From contig NZ_JBHZGK010000003.1 in the NCBI RefSeq assembly GCF_051900425.1, positions 186,001-250,000 on the forward strand: a DNA stretch of 64,000 nt. Reading direction: 5' to 3'. The translations under genes were made by a program, and so were the position numbers. Within the stretch, counting starts at the first letter, position 1. Every line of letters starts with the position of its first letter. Positions 17,901-26,261 of this stretch are shown here, one piece after another. The notes beneath the pieces were generated by a model, which saw only the letters and a list, made by a program, of their open reading frames with translations, did not search any database and was not told the DNA's origin. This stretch comes from Frateuria_A sp051900425. GTDB lineage: Bacteria > Pseudomonadota > Gammaproteobacteria > Xanthomonadales > Rhodanobacteraceae.

Positions 17901-18443
17901 CAGCACCAGCAGCGCGAAGGCCGCCGGCAGGAAATGGCTGAAGAAGCGCTCCTCGCGCGCCAGGTGGCGACCGAACGCCAGGCTGCGCGCGGTCGCGGTG
18001 AAGATCCACGAGCCGTCGCTCTGCGCCGGGTAGGCGTCGTCCCAGACGAACACCAGGCCGAACGCCGGCCACACGCGCCAGAGCGACACCAGCGCCACCA
18101 CCAGCGCGGCGGCCAGCAGCAGCACGGCGCCCAGCGTCGGCTGCTGGCGCAGTTCGAGCATCGGCCAGGCGATCAGCAGGAACACCAGTGCCACGTAACC
18201 GGTGAACATCACCAGATGCGCCGCGCCCCGGCGCAGCACCGTGCGGCCGAAGCGCGGCTCGGGATCGAAGCCGATCGCATGGCATACCGCGGCCATCGTC
18301 AGCGCGTTGGCCGCGAGCAGCGGGATGAGCGCCAGCGGGTGCGCGCCGAGTGCGGCGATCGCCACGGCGATCCATCCAGGCAGGAACCAGGCCGCTCCCT
18401 TGAGCAGGGGCGGCGGGCGGTGGCGCGATCGGGGCTCGTTCAT
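15000..18443 (-). CDS. giant membrane-anchored ankyrin-repeat protein
   Basis: A 1147-residue protein. Residues about 15-225 contain five or six hydrophobic helices (LALIPLLAANALTMAA, VALVFLLIAWPML, GAVLLLAAALVVALV, ALLVLAYGAIALTGLYG, LAVYGLAVLPLGCLV). A proline-rich linker (about 235-265) leads to a long ankyrin array from about 268 to the C-terminus, with more than a dozen recognisable units of the pattern GxTALxxAxxxGxxxxVxxLLxxGAD. The array is interrupted near 620-690 by a helical segment without clear repeats. Ankyrin arrays bind proteins, so a membrane-tethered scaffold is likely; the partner is unknown. It is not followed closely by a co-directional gene, so it is probably monocistronic. 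Confidence 0.85.
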   Translation of the reverse strand: MNEPRSRHRPPPLLKGAAWFLPGWIAVAIAALGAHPLALIPLLAANALTMAAVCHAIGFDPEPRFGRTVLRRGAAHLVMFTGYVALVFLLIAWPMLELRQQPTLGAVLLLAAALVVALVSLWRVWPAFGLVFVWDDAYPAQSDGSWIFTATARSLAFGRHLAREERFFSHFLPAAFALLVLAYGAIALTGLYGVLPSELRTAALAVYGLAVLPLGCLVIANRTLRALLCERTRPRRRAEDAPLPSGFPAPPGPRPVALSEEERTAGAPEQGPALLAAARDGDIERALALLEAGADPDAAPAPGERDQRPVLTLAALLPDTRLLRALIAKGADVNRASGGLTALLAATRDSWHGRAEAVMTLLANGASPLATDGEGNTALHGAALSEEPIVAAMLLDAAAPVNALNKAGVSPLAAACHAANWPLAKYLLEHGAKPAPAEGEPALVAAAGIADDDPAGVKLLLKHRANVNATDAHHRSALMAAATEGHLQIARALLAAGADPNLADRHGSTALMEAARCGASELVQVLADAHADARARDSHERDALTLACQSPHAQAGTVRALLALGAEPKRPGSDGRSALDHAAAAGRWDLVALLDPESPLPASLGGDAPEEDDTPARLLEALRLGQWAVIATFAERARQWPQAQLAQLFLDLSAPGLGPARRWLLEHGLPAEARLPTASTDADQASHALGRRLFDALLAQLPASTEAVDDLLKAGATPAGTGLLAQALGASGESVQGAALPLKLLDAGADAFGCDARGRTPLHLATIHRHGALLEALLARGCDPNARDGAGRTPLFAAIEHGEGGLGLVRALIAHGADAEATDANGETPLGLALEHDAIQHWLDWGDWARPRRTLTAADLPAATRAGGLTAVERLLELGFDVDTRDAQGATALLHACGAGHREIAQRLLDAGADATLAAGTGVTPLAAAVGARRDALVGLLLDHGVAVDQRLPGETTALMVAAALGYPEIVEHLLAGGADIHAVDMRGRTALHAAAQFGFEHNDSLRARRLFDVLFKHGADVNRADSEGKTPLLLLLGAQFKPGTACDATHLAALLPVLLDAGAQLEHADQRGVSALHACAMHALLPAARVLLARGADRQANDAFGRTPADVARHLGLIDIAHELAARSNAVPSVRQMLRQPAQPAE

Positions 18444-18507
18444 GGCGCGAGTATAGGAAGCGTGGGCGCCGCAGACGGTAACGCCACGTTAACCCCGGCA
18501 CCACAAA

Positions 18508-18795
18508 TCACTCGTCGCGATCGTCCGGCATGCTGCGCTGCATCTGGTTGGCCACCGCGAGCGTCTCCTGCGGTGGCAGCTGCAGGTGCCAGCCCTGACT
18601 GCGCAGGTGTTCGAGCACGACTTCGGTGTCTTCGTGCGGCAGGCGGCGCTGCTCGTCCAGCTGCACTTCGAGCACGAAGCGCAGGTCGCCGAGCAGCATC
18701 GACAGCGACTCCGGGATCGCACCGAATTCGTCGCGCGCGGCGAGCCACACGTAGGTATCGGATTTGCGCTGGCTGGCATAGACGAAACAGTGCAT
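18508..18795 (-). CDS. YcgL domain-containing protein
   Basis: A 95-residue soluble protein matching the gammaproteobacterial YcgL family. It begins MHCFVYASQRKSDTYVWL, then GDLRFVLEVQLD and a C-terminal VANQMQRSM, as in family members. ATG at 18795 was chosen because the family starts there; the open frame extends upstream without similarity. The family is conserved but its biochemical function is not established. It lies 64 bp upstream of the ankyrin gene on the same strand and diverges from the FadL porin. Confidence 0.88.
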   Translation of the reverse strand: MHCFVYASQRKSDTYVWLAARDEFGAIPESLSMLLGDLRFVLEVQLDEQRRLPHEDTEVVLEHLRSQGWHLQLPPQETLAVANQMQRSMPDDRDE

Positions 18796-18995
18796 GGGAC
18801 GACTCCGACGGCGGTGGCGTGGGGCGGGAGACGCGCAGGTTAGCAGCGCGCGGCGCAAATGCTGCGGTCGCACTTGCAAGGCCCCGGGTGGCTGGGCAGA
18901 GTGTCGCGCGGGGGCCTCAAACGCGCGTATGAAAACAGCCGTGGCGGTCTCCGTTGCCACCCCGAGCCGCGTCTTAAGATAAGCAGGAGCAAGCG

Positions 18996-20492
18996 ATGCC
19001 TATGTCTTTTCGTTCCATCCCGGGCCGTGCCCGGCCTTTGGCGCTGGCCGCGCTGAGCCTTGCCGTCGCCGGTGCGCTGGTGCTGCCGCAGGCCGCCGAT
19101 GCCAGTGCCTTCCAGCTGAAGGAAAACAGTGCCAAGGGCATGGGCCGCGCTTATGCGGGCTCGGCGACTGCCGGCGGTGACGCCTCGGTGGTGGTCAACA
19201 ACCCGGCCGCGATGACCGACCTGGACGGCACGTATTTCCAGGCCGACGTCACCGCGATCAACTTCAGCGCCAAGTTCTCCGGCAGCGCGACCGACGCGCT
19301 GGGTCGTCCGATCAGCGGCGGCAACGGCGGCGACGCCGGTACCACCTTGCCTGTCCCGGCGCTGTTCTTCGCCACCAAGGTTTCCGACCGTGTGCATCTG
19401 GGCTTCGGCCTGTCGGTGCCGTTCGGCTTCCAGACCGAATACGACAACAACTGGGTCGGCCGCTACAACGGCCTGAAGTCGAAGTTCCAGTCGACCGACG
19501 CGACCCTGTCCGGCTCGTTCGACGTGACCGACAACTTCGCGCTGGGCGCCAGCGTGATCGCGCAGAAGACCTCGGCCGAGCTGACCTCGGCGATCAACTA
19601 CAACGCGATCGGCCTGAGCGTGCAGCAGGGCATCCAGGCGCAGACCGCCGCCGGCGTGGCGCAGATCCAGGCCGCCGCTGCGGCTGGCCTGATCCCGCCG
19701 GCGCAGGCTGCCGCCATGATCCAGGCCGCCGTGGCCCAGGGCCAGGCCGCCGCCGCCGGTGTCGCCGCCGCCACGCCGGTGGGTGTCGATGGCTATGCCC
19801 GCATCAAGGGCGACGACACCGCCTACGGCTGGCAGCTGGCCGCCTACTGGAAGCTGACGCCGAACGACAAGCTATCGCTCAGCTACCGCTCCAAGATCGA
19901 CCACACGCTGGAAGGCACCGGCAACTTCACCCGTACCCCGGGTTACGAGCTGCTGCTGTCCAACCCGCAGCTGGCTGCCTCGCTGCCGCCGTTCGAGCAC
20001 ACCACCGGCAGGGCCGACTTCACCACCCCGGCCACTGCCATCGCCAGCTACTGGCACCAGGGCGAGAAGTTCGGCCTCGGCGTCGATCTGGCCTGGACCA
20101 AGTGGGACGTGTTCAAGGAACTGCGCGTGACTTACGGCAACACCCAGCCGGACAGCGTGGAGACCTACAACTGGCGCAACACCTGGTACGCGGCGATCGG
20201 CGGCGACTACTACGTCAACGACAAGCTGACCCTGCGCGCGGGCATCTCGGTCGACACCACGCCGACCTACAACGCCACCCGCACCCCGCGCGTGCCCGAC
20301 TCGACCCGCAAGTTCGCCGCGGTGGGCATCGGCTACAAGGCCAGCGAGCACTTCGAGATCAACGCCTCGTACGCGCACATCTTCGTCAACCAGGCCCACG
20401 TCAACGCCACCAGCGGTACCGGTGACACCGTGACCGGCAACTTCGACGACTACGGCAACCTGCTGAGCTTGTCGGCGCAGTACAAGTTCTGA
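18996..20492 (+). CDS. FadL/OmpP1-family outer-membrane transport protein
   Basis: A 498-residue outer-membrane beta-barrel of the FadL family, which takes up long-chain fatty acids or other hydrophobic compounds. A signal peptide ends near residue 36 (DAS-AFQL); the mature N-terminus AFQLKENSAKGMGRAYAG and the NNPAAMTDL motif form the family's plug and hatch signature, and the protein ends in YKF, the C-terminal aromatic needed for barrel insertion. An unusual Ala/Gln-rich stretch (about 210-265, QAAAAAGLIPPAQAAAM) probably forms an extended extracellular helix or loop. AGGAG lies 8 bp before ATG 18996. A strong intrinsic terminator follows, so the gene is monocistronic. Confidence 0.92.
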   Translation: MPMSFRSIPGRARPLALAALSLAVAGALVLPQAADASAFQLKENSAKGMGRAYAGSATAGGDASVVVNNPAAMTDLDGTYFQADVTAINFSAKFSGSATDALGRPISGGNGGDAGTTLPVPALFFATKVSDRVHLGFGLSVPFGFQTEYDNNWVGRYNGLKSKFQSTDATLSGSFDVTDNFALGASVIAQKTSAELTSAINYNAIGLSVQQGIQAQTAAGVAQIQAAAAAGLIPPAQAAAMIQAAVAQGQAAAAGVAAATPVGVDGYARIKGDDTAYGWQLAAYWKLTPNDKLSLSYRSKIDHTLEGTGNFTRTPGYELLLSNPQLAASLPPFEHTTGRADFTTPATAIASYWHQGEKFGLGVDLAWTKWDVFKELRVTYGNTQPDSVETYNWRNTWYAAIGGDYYVNDKLTLRAGISVDTTPTYNATRTPRVPDSTRKFAAVGIGYKASEHFEINASYAHIFVNQAHVNATSGTGDTVTGNFDDYGNLLSLSAQYKF

Positions 20493-20507
20493 TCGGTTGT
20501 GCGATGA

Positions 20508-20540
20508 AAACCTCCCCGCGCGAGCGGGGAGGTTTTTTTT
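20508..20540 (+). terminator. intrinsic terminator of the fadL-like gene
   Basis: Perfect stem AAACCTCCCCGC / GCGGGGAGGTTT with a GCGA loop followed by eight T residues, 15 bp after the stop codon. The A-rich 5' flank would also make it work in the reverse direction. Confidence 0.93.
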
Positions 20541-20566
20541 ATGCCTTGCGATCGACGCCGGGCCGC

Positions 20567-20905
20567 TCAACCATTGCGCAGCGGCTTCTCGCCGCGGTCG
20601 GTGGCGACGTAGTTGCCCTCGCCCTGTGGTTCGCGGAGGGTCGACGCACGGTCGTCCTGTTCGCCCACGCCGCTCTGTCCGGCGGGGCGGGCGCGGTAAC
20701 CGGCTTGCGCCTTGTCCGAGCTGTGTTCCGGACGTCGGCCGTGTTTGTCCTGCGTTGGACGATCTTGGGCTTCCTCGTCCGCCTTGGCCTCCAGCCGCGC
20801 GCCTTCGGGTTCGCCCCCGGCCCCGCCCGCGCCGCTCTGCGGCCCGGCATTGACGCCGGCGGGCGCGGGGGTGTGCTCGTCGTTGGGAAGGTTCGGGTTG
20901 GCCAT
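20567..20905 (-). CDS. small disordered hypothetical protein
   Basis: A 112-residue, strongly hydrophilic protein starting MANPNLPNDEHTPAPAG, rich in Gly, Pro, Glu, Asp, Arg and Gln with almost no hydrophobic residues, so probably intrinsically disordered. AGGAG is 6 bp before ATG 20905, which supports real translation. No domain or signal peptide is seen. Its composition is reminiscent of stress-related hydrophilic proteins, but that is only a resemblance. It lies downstream of the aldehyde dehydrogenase on the same strand, separated by 141 bp with a REP-like hairpin, and shares the terminator with the FadL gene. Confidence 0.6.
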   Translation of the reverse strand: MANPNLPNDEHTPAPAGVNAGPQSGAGGAGGEPEGARLEAKADEEAQDRPTQDKHGRRPEHSSDKAQAGYRARPAGQSGVGEQDDRASTLREPQGEGNYVATDRGEKPLRNG

Positions 20906-21014
20906 GGCGACTCCTGCGAAGCGATGCTTCCATGCAGTGTCATTGCCACGCCGTAAGCAGTACGTGCATGTAGCAGCCCGCTTGCCGGCGATGCCCTCGG
21001 CCGACCGGAAAAAG

Positions 21015-21043
21015 AGCAGCGCCCGCAAGCGGGCTCCTGCGCG
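21015..21043. repeat. REP-like hairpin downstream of aldehyde dehydrogenase
   Basis: Short palindrome GCCCGCAAGCGGGC within AGCAGC...TCCTGCGCG, 4 bp from the ALDH stop codon. A similar unit with CCCACAAGTGGG lies near 30.68 kb. Confidence 0.5.
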
Positions 21044-21046
21044 AAG

Positions 21047-22456
21047 TCAGCCGTGTCGCAGCAGCAGTTCCAGCAGGCGCCGGAAACGCGGCCCGTAGGG
21101 CGGCCGCAGCAGGCCCGCGCCGTTCCAGCGTGACTGCGCGAATACCGGCTTGAGATGCGAAAACGTCTCGAAACCGGCCTTGCCGTGGTAACCGCCCATG
21201 CCGGAGGCGCCGACGCCGCCGAACGGCAGGCCGTGTTGGGCAATGTGGTAGAGCGTGTCGTTGAGGGTGATGCCGCCGGCCTGTGTGCGGGCGAGCACCG
21301 CATCGATGGTCGGGCGGTCGCGCTCGAACAGATACAGCGCCAGCGGGTGCGGACGGGCGTTGACGTAGTCGATCGCCTGCGCAACCGAATCGCAGGCGAC
21401 CAGCGGCAACAACGGGCCGAAAATTTCCTCGCGCATGACCCTTGCATCGTCGGGCACGTCGAGCAGCAGTTGCGGCGGGAACAGTCGACGTGCGGGGTCC
21501 GCCGGCGCCTCGTCCAGCGGCTCGATGCGCGCGCCGGCATCGGCCGCTTCGTTGCGGAGCGCCGCCATGCGTTCGAAATGGCGATCGGAGATGAGGCTGG
21601 TGTACTGCCGGTTACGCGCCAGGTCGGGGTACAGCCGCGCCGTCGCGGCGCGTGCGGCGGCAACGAACTCGTCCACGCGCGTGCGCGGCAGCAGCACGTA
21701 ATCCGGCGCGATGCAGGTCTGACCGGCATTGACCAGCTTGCCTACCAGGATGCGTTCGACTGCCTGTGCCATGTCGGCGCCCGGACCGATGATCGCCGGC
21801 GACTTGCCGCCGAGCTCCAGCGTCACCGGCGTCAGATGGGCCGAGGCGGCCCGCATCACGTGGTGTCCGACGGCGGTCGAGCCGGTGAACAGCAGATGGT
21901 CGAAAGCCAAGCCTGAGAAGGCCTGCGCCACTGCCGCGTCGCCGGTGACCACGACGACCTCGTCGTCGGCGAAGTACGCCGCCACCTGCTCGGCGAACAG
22001 GGCCGAAAAGCGTGGCGTGAACTCGCTCATCTTGACCATGGCGCGGTTGCCCGCGACCAGCGCGTCCACCAGCGGGCCCACCGCCAGGAACAGCGGGTAA
22101 TTCCACGGCACGAGGATGCCGACCACACCGCGCGGTTGCGGCAGCAGGCGGCTGTGCCCGGGCAGGAAAGCCAGCGACGTCGGCGCGCGCCGTGGACGCA
22201 TCCAGCGCTTGCCGTGGCGAAGCGCGTGGCGGACCGCCGACAGCGAGGGGAACAGCTCCAGCAGCTCGGTTTCCTCGACCGGACGCTGGCCGAAATCGGC
22301 GTCGATCGCTTCGGCGAACGCCGCACGCTGCTGGCACAGCATGCGCGCGAGGCGTTGCAGCCGATCGGCGCGCACTGGCCAGGACGGCAGCGGATCACGC
22401 GCCTGCGCGGCGCGCAGGCGGTGCAGGGTAGTGGTCAGCTCGACGGTATCGACCAT
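21047..22456 (-). CDS. aldehyde dehydrogenase, coniferyl-aldehyde type
   Basis: A 469-residue NAD(P)-dependent aldehyde dehydrogenase close to bacterial coniferyl aldehyde dehydrogenases, which oxidise aldehydes to carboxylic acids. The cofactor-binding GILVPWNYPLFL is at 113-124, the general base Glu214 in TLELGGKSP, the catalytic Cys248 in NAGQTCIAPDY, and the late motif EEIFGPLLPL; all are intact. The short N-terminal arm and the C-terminal SHLKPVF are typical of the class 3-like, membrane-associated branch. ATG at 22456 places the first conserved helix normally. Substrate range cannot be told from sequence. It lies 350 bp downstream of putA and is separated from it by repeats. Confidence 0.9.
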   Translation of the reverse strand: MVDTVELTTTLHRLRAAQARDPLPSWPVRADRLQRLARMLCQQRAAFAEAIDADFGQRPVEETELLELFPSLSAVRHALRHGKRWMRPRRAPTSLAFLPGHSRLLPQPRGVVGILVPWNYPLFLAVGPLVDALVAGNRAMVKMSEFTPRFSALFAEQVAAYFADDEVVVVTGDAAVAQAFSGLAFDHLLFTGSTAVGHHVMRAASAHLTPVTLELGGKSPAIIGPGADMAQAVERILVGKLVNAGQTCIAPDYVLLPRTRVDEFVAAARAATARLYPDLARNRQYTSLISDRHFERMAALRNEAADAGARIEPLDEAPADPARRLFPPQLLLDVPDDARVMREEIFGPLLPLVACDSVAQAIDYVNARPHPLALYLFERDRPTIDAVLARTQAGGITLNDTLYHIAQHGLPFGGVGASGMGGYHGKAGFETFSHLKPVFAQSRWNGAGLLRPPYGPRFRRLLELLLRHG

Positions 22457-22539
22457 GGCGTGCGCCTGATGGAGATCAGGCACATGGTTGCACGACGTTG
22501 CGTCAAGCGCTGCGGCATGAGGGCTCTGTTGCCTCTCCG

Positions 22540-22790
22540 CGGGATAGGGCCGGAGTGAGGGGCCCGAGCCCCCCGCGCGACACCCGCAGTCCGCCTGGCG
22601 ACTTGGCCCCGGAGTACGCCGGACCAAGCGTGGTCGGTTTCTTCGTCGGCTTGTGGCATAGCGCCAATGCGCGCGCTACGCAGATCGACCAGCAGTGGAT
22701 CACGCCGATCCTCGCCCCACGCCGGCCGCGTCTGGTCGGTCCGAGGCCGGACGCGGCCCACACCCCCGGGGAGGGGTGAGGGAGCGATCG
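22540..22790. repeat. gap with degenerate REP elements
   Basis: The 350-bp space between putA and the ALDH gene has no convincing gene. It holds two degenerate members of the CCTCTCC/GGAGAGG family (around 22529-22562 and 22763-22787, GGGGAGGGGTGAGGG), oriented toward each other. Short open frames here lack ribosome-binding sites or familiar motifs. Confidence 0.5.
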
Positions 22791-22806
22791 GTGGCTTGCC
22801 GCCTTC

Positions 22807-25800
22807 CTACTCGCCGATGGTCAGCAGTGAAGCGTTGCCGCCGGCGGCGGTGGTGTTGATGGTGAGCGTGCGTTCGCTGGCGAAGCGCAACAGGTAGTGC
22901 GGGCCGCCGGCCTTGGGGCCGGTGCCGGAAAGGCCCTCGCCGCCGAAGGGCTGCACGCCGACCACCGCGCCGATCTGGTTGCGGTTGACGTAGCAGTTGC
23001 CCACGCGGGTGTGGCGGGCGATGTAGTCGATGGTCGCGTCGATGCGGCTGTGCACGCCCAGGGTCAGGCCGTAGCCGGTTTCGTTGATCTTCTCGATCAC
23101 CTGCGGCAGCTCGCTGGCCTTCCAGCGCAGCACGTGCAGCACCGGCCCGAAGATTTCGCGCTCGAGGATCGACAGCGTGGGGATCTCGTAGGCACGCGGC
23201 GCGAAGAAGGTGCCGTGCGCGGTCGCGGCCGGGTCCATCGGCGCCTCGGCGATTTTCTTCGCTTCCTTGTCCATGCGCTCGGCATGGGCGACCAGGATCG
23301 CCTTGGCGTCCTCGTCGATCACCGGGCCGACGTCGGTGGAAAGCAGGCCGGGGTCGCCGACCTTCAGCTCGGCCATCGCGCCGGTGAGCATGGTGATCAC
23401 CTTGTCGGCGATGTCCTCCTGCACGTACAGCACGCGCGCGGCCGAGCAGCGCTGGCCGGCCGACTGGAAGGCCGAGGCCATCACGTCCTTGACGATCTGC
23501 TCCGGCAGCGCCGAGGAGTCGGCGATCATCGCGTTCTGGCCGCCGGTTTCGGCGATCAGGATGGCGATCTGCGCCTTGCGTGCGGCCAGCGCGCGGTTGA
23601 TCGCCCAGGCGGTTTCGGTCGAGCCGGTGAACACCACGCCGGCCACGCGCGGGTCGCGGGTCAGCGCGGCGCCGACGGTCGGGCCGTCGCCCGGGACGAA
23701 CTGCAGCACGTCCTTCGGGATGCCGGCATCGTGCAGCAGCTGGGTGGCGACGTAGCCGATCAGGCTGGTCTGCTCGGCCGGCTTGGCGATCACCGTGTTG
23801 CCGGCGGCCAGCGCGGCGCTGACCTGGCCGATGAAGATCGCCAGCGGGAAGTTCCACGGGCTGATGCCGACGAACACGCCGCGGCCCTCCAGGAACAGCT
23901 GGTTGCTCTCGCCGGTCGGGCCGGGCAGGGCAATCGGCTCGCCGAACAGGCGGCGCGCCATGGTCGCGTAGTAGCGCAGGAAGTCGGCCGCCTCGCGGAT
24001 CTCGGCGATCGCGTCGGGCAGGCTCTTGCCGGCCTCGCGGACGCACAGGGCAATGAATTCGCCACGGCGCGCCTCCAGCTGCTCGGCGGCGTACTCGAGC
24101 ATGGCCGCGCGGTTGGCGACCGGGAAGTTGCTCCAGCGGTCCTGTGCGGCGTGCGCGTTGGCCAGCGCCTGCTGCACGGTGGCCTCGTCGGCGGCGACGT
24201 ACGTGCCGAGCTTGCGGCGGCGGTCGGACGGGTCGGTGACCTCGACGGTCGGGCCCTGGCTGGTGGCGCCGGGCACGAGGGGACCTGCGGTCCACGGACC
24301 CTGGTGGGCGTTGGCTTCGTCGGCCAGCGCCTTCAGTTCGTTGTCGTTCGCAAAGTTCACGCCCATGGAATTCTTCCGTAGTTCACCGTAGAGGTTGGCC
24401 GGCAGCGGGATGCGGGGGTGCGGGATCGACTCGAACGCGCGCACCGTCTGGCACGGATCGGCGACCAGCTCGCGCGCCGGCACGTCTTCGTCCACCACGC
24501 GGTTGACGAAACTGGTATTGGCGCCGTTCTCCAGCAGGCGGCGCACCAGGTAGGGCAGCAGGTCCTCGTGCGTGCCGACCGGCGCATAGACGCGGCACGG
24601 CGCGCCGAGCCCGTTCGGCCCGATCACTTCGGCGTACAGGTCCGCGCCCATGCCGTGCAGGCGCTGGTATTCGAACGGCCGGCCCTGCGACAGGTGGTGG
24701 ACCGCGGCGATCGTGTGCGCGTTGTGCGTGGCGAACTGCGGGTAGATCAGGGTCGGGCCGGCGTTGAACAGGCGCCGCGCACAGGCGATGTAGGACACGT
24801 CGGTATTGGGCTTGCGCGTGTACACCGGATAGCCGGCCAGGCCGCCTTCCTGCGCGCGCTTGACCTCGGCGTCCCAGTAGGCGCCCTTGACCAGGCGCAC
24901 GTACCAGCGTCGGCCGTGCGCGAGCGCCATCTCGACCAGCCAGTCGATCACGAACGGGGTGCGCTTGGAGTAGGCCTGCACCACGATGCCGAGGCCGTTC
25001 CAGCCCGCCAGCGAGGGATGCGCGAACACTTCGCCAATGATGTCGAGGGAGAGCTCCAGGCGATCGGCCTCTTCGGCATCGACCGACAGCGCGATGCCGG
25101 CCTTCATCGACAGTTGCGAAAGCTCGAGCAGCCGTGCCACCAGCGCCCTGCGCGCACGCTCGCGCTGGCCTGGTTCATAGCGCGGGTAGAGCGCCGAGAG
25201 CTTGACCGAGATCGACGGTGCGTCGGTGTGGTTGGCGAACGGGCCACGGCGGCCAATGGCGGCGATCGCGTCGCGGTAGGCCTGCTGGTAGCGCTCGGCG
25301 TCGGCGGCGGTCAGCGCGGCCTCGCCGAGCATGTCGAACGAGTAGCGGTAGGCCGCGTTCTCTTTCTTTTTTGCACGGTCCAGCGCTTCGTCGATGGTAC
25401 GGCCCATCACGAACTGGTGGCCCATCAGGCGCATCGCCTGGCGCACGGCGGCGCGGATGGCCGGCTCGCCCAGGCGCGCGACCAGCCGGCGCAGCGAGCC
25501 GGTGAAATCGTTGCGGGTGGTATCGGCCAAGTTGACCAGGCGGCCGGTCAGCAGCAGGCCCCAGGTCGAGGCGTTGACCAGCGCCGATTCGCTCTGGCCC
25601 AGGTGCTTGCGCCAGTCGGCGTCGCCGAGCTTGTCGCGGATCAGCTTGTCGGCGGTGCCCTGGTCAGGAATGCGCAGCAGCGCCTCGGCCACGCACATCA
25701 GCAGCACGCCCTCCTCGCTGGACAGGTCGTACTGGCGCATGAACGCCTCGACCATGCTCTGGTCCTTGGCCCTTGCCCGTACGCGGGTGACCAGCGCGGC

Positions 25801-25962
25801 CGCGCGGTCGACCACCGCCTCGCGCTCCTCCGGCGGCAGGTCGGCCTGGTCGAGCAGGTCGAGCACCGCCTCGGTTTCGTCGCGCAGCCAGGCGGCGGTG
25901 ATGCGGGCGCGCGCAGGGTCGGCGACCGCGGGAATTTCGGGGCTCAGGATAGGTTGCGTCAC
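22807..25962 (-). CDS. putA: bifunctional proline dehydrogenase / P5C dehydrogenase
   Basis: Converts proline to glutamate in two steps: FAD-dependent proline dehydrogenase, then NAD-dependent L-glutamate-5-semialdehyde dehydrogenase with channelled intermediate. The 1051 residues give an alpha-helical arm (about 20-140), the PRODH barrel (about 165-490, with VRLVKGAYWDAEVKRAQ and VGTHEDLL) and the ALDH domain (about 560-1040). Catalytic residues there are Glu805 (AETGGQ) and Cys839 (GQRCSAA). No ribbon-helix-helix DNA-binding domain precedes the arm, so unlike the E. coli protein it should not repress its own gene. The start is placed at GTG 25962, where family similarity begins; it lacks a clear Shine-Dalgarno, so the exact start is uncertain. 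Confidence 0.95.
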   Translation of the reverse strand: MTQPILSPEIPAVADPARARITAAWLRDETEAVLDLLDQADLPPEEREAVVDRAAALVTRVRARAKDQSMVEAFMRQYDLSSEEGVLLMCVAEALLRIPDQGTADKLIRDKLGDADWRKHLGQSESALVNASTWGLLLTGRLVNLADTTRNDFTGSLRRLVARLGEPAIRAAVRQAMRLMGHQFVMGRTIDEALDRAKKKENAAYRYSFDMLGEAALTAADAERYQQAYRDAIAAIGRRGPFANHTDAPSISVKLSALYPRYEPGQRERARRALVARLLELSQLSMKAGIALSVDAEEADRLELSLDIIGEVFAHPSLAGWNGLGIVVQAYSKRTPFVIDWLVEMALAHGRRWYVRLVKGAYWDAEVKRAQEGGLAGYPVYTRKPNTDVSYIACARRLFNAGPTLIYPQFATHNAHTIAAVHHLSQGRPFEYQRLHGMGADLYAEVIGPNGLGAPCRVYAPVGTHEDLLPYLVRRLLENGANTSFVNRVVDEDVPARELVADPCQTVRAFESIPHPRIPLPANLYGELRKNSMGVNFANDNELKALADEANAHQGPWTAGPLVPGATSQGPTVEVTDPSDRRRKLGTYVAADEATVQQALANAHAAQDRWSNFPVANRAAMLEYAAEQLEARRGEFIALCVREAGKSLPDAIAEIREAADFLRYYATMARRLFGEPIALPGPTGESNQLFLEGRGVFVGISPWNFPLAIFIGQVSAALAAGNTVIAKPAEQTSLIGYVATQLLHDAGIPKDVLQFVPGDGPTVGAALTRDPRVAGVVFTGSTETAWAINRALAARKAQIAILIAETGGQNAMIADSSALPEQIVKDVMASAFQSAGQRCSAARVLYVQEDIADKVITMLTGAMAELKVGDPGLLSTDVGPVIDEDAKAILVAHAERMDKEAKKIAEAPMDPAATAHGTFFAPRAYEIPTLSILEREIFGPVLHVLRWKASELPQVIEKINETGYGLTLGVHSRIDATIDYIARHTRVGNCYVNRNQIGAVVGVQPFGGEGLSGTGPKAGGPHYLLRFASERTLTINTTAAGGNASLLTIGE

Positions 25963-26203
25963 GTGGGGGATCTGCGGCTGATGGCCGCCCGGGGCGGCGG
26001 CGAAGCACGCGATTGTACGCCCCGCACGCGGGCGGACGCATCCGTGCGCGGGCGCATCGGCCGCTCCCTGGCACGTGCCGTGAGCGAAGGGCGCACGCCA
26101 CAGGGACTGCGCAGCACGTGCAGGCACGCGCCCAACGGCGCGTTTCAAGCGTCCGGTTCGCGGTTTGCCGCCCCATGATCCAGGTCAGAGGGGTGCGACA
26201 TTC

Positions 26204-26233
26204 TTGCCTCGCGGCGATTCAGCGGCCTATCAT
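26204..26233 (+). promoter_or_regulatory. candidate sigma-70 promoter of the cox operon
   Basis: TTGCCT (26204-26209) and TATCAT (26228-26233) with an 18-bp spacer lie 29 bp before the DUF2244 start. This is a match to the general consensus only; no activator site was recognised. Confidence 0.4.
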
Positions 26234-26261
26234 TCCCCGGTTCCAGGCACGCCGGATTCCC

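Noticed and set aside
15075..18932. Rightward open frame of 1285 codons
   Set aside because: Antisense to the ankyrin gene across its whole length; repetitive arginine/glutamine composition reflects the ankyrin repeats on the other strand.
22498..22779. Possible small genes between putA and the aldehyde dehydrogenase
   Set aside because: Frames on both strands lack ribosome-binding sites and cross degenerate REP palindromes; no familiar motif is present.
25963..26148. N-terminal extension of PutA carrying a DNA-binding domain
   Set aside because: The extra 62 codons contain no ribbon-helix-helix pattern and look like noncoding GC-rich sequence.
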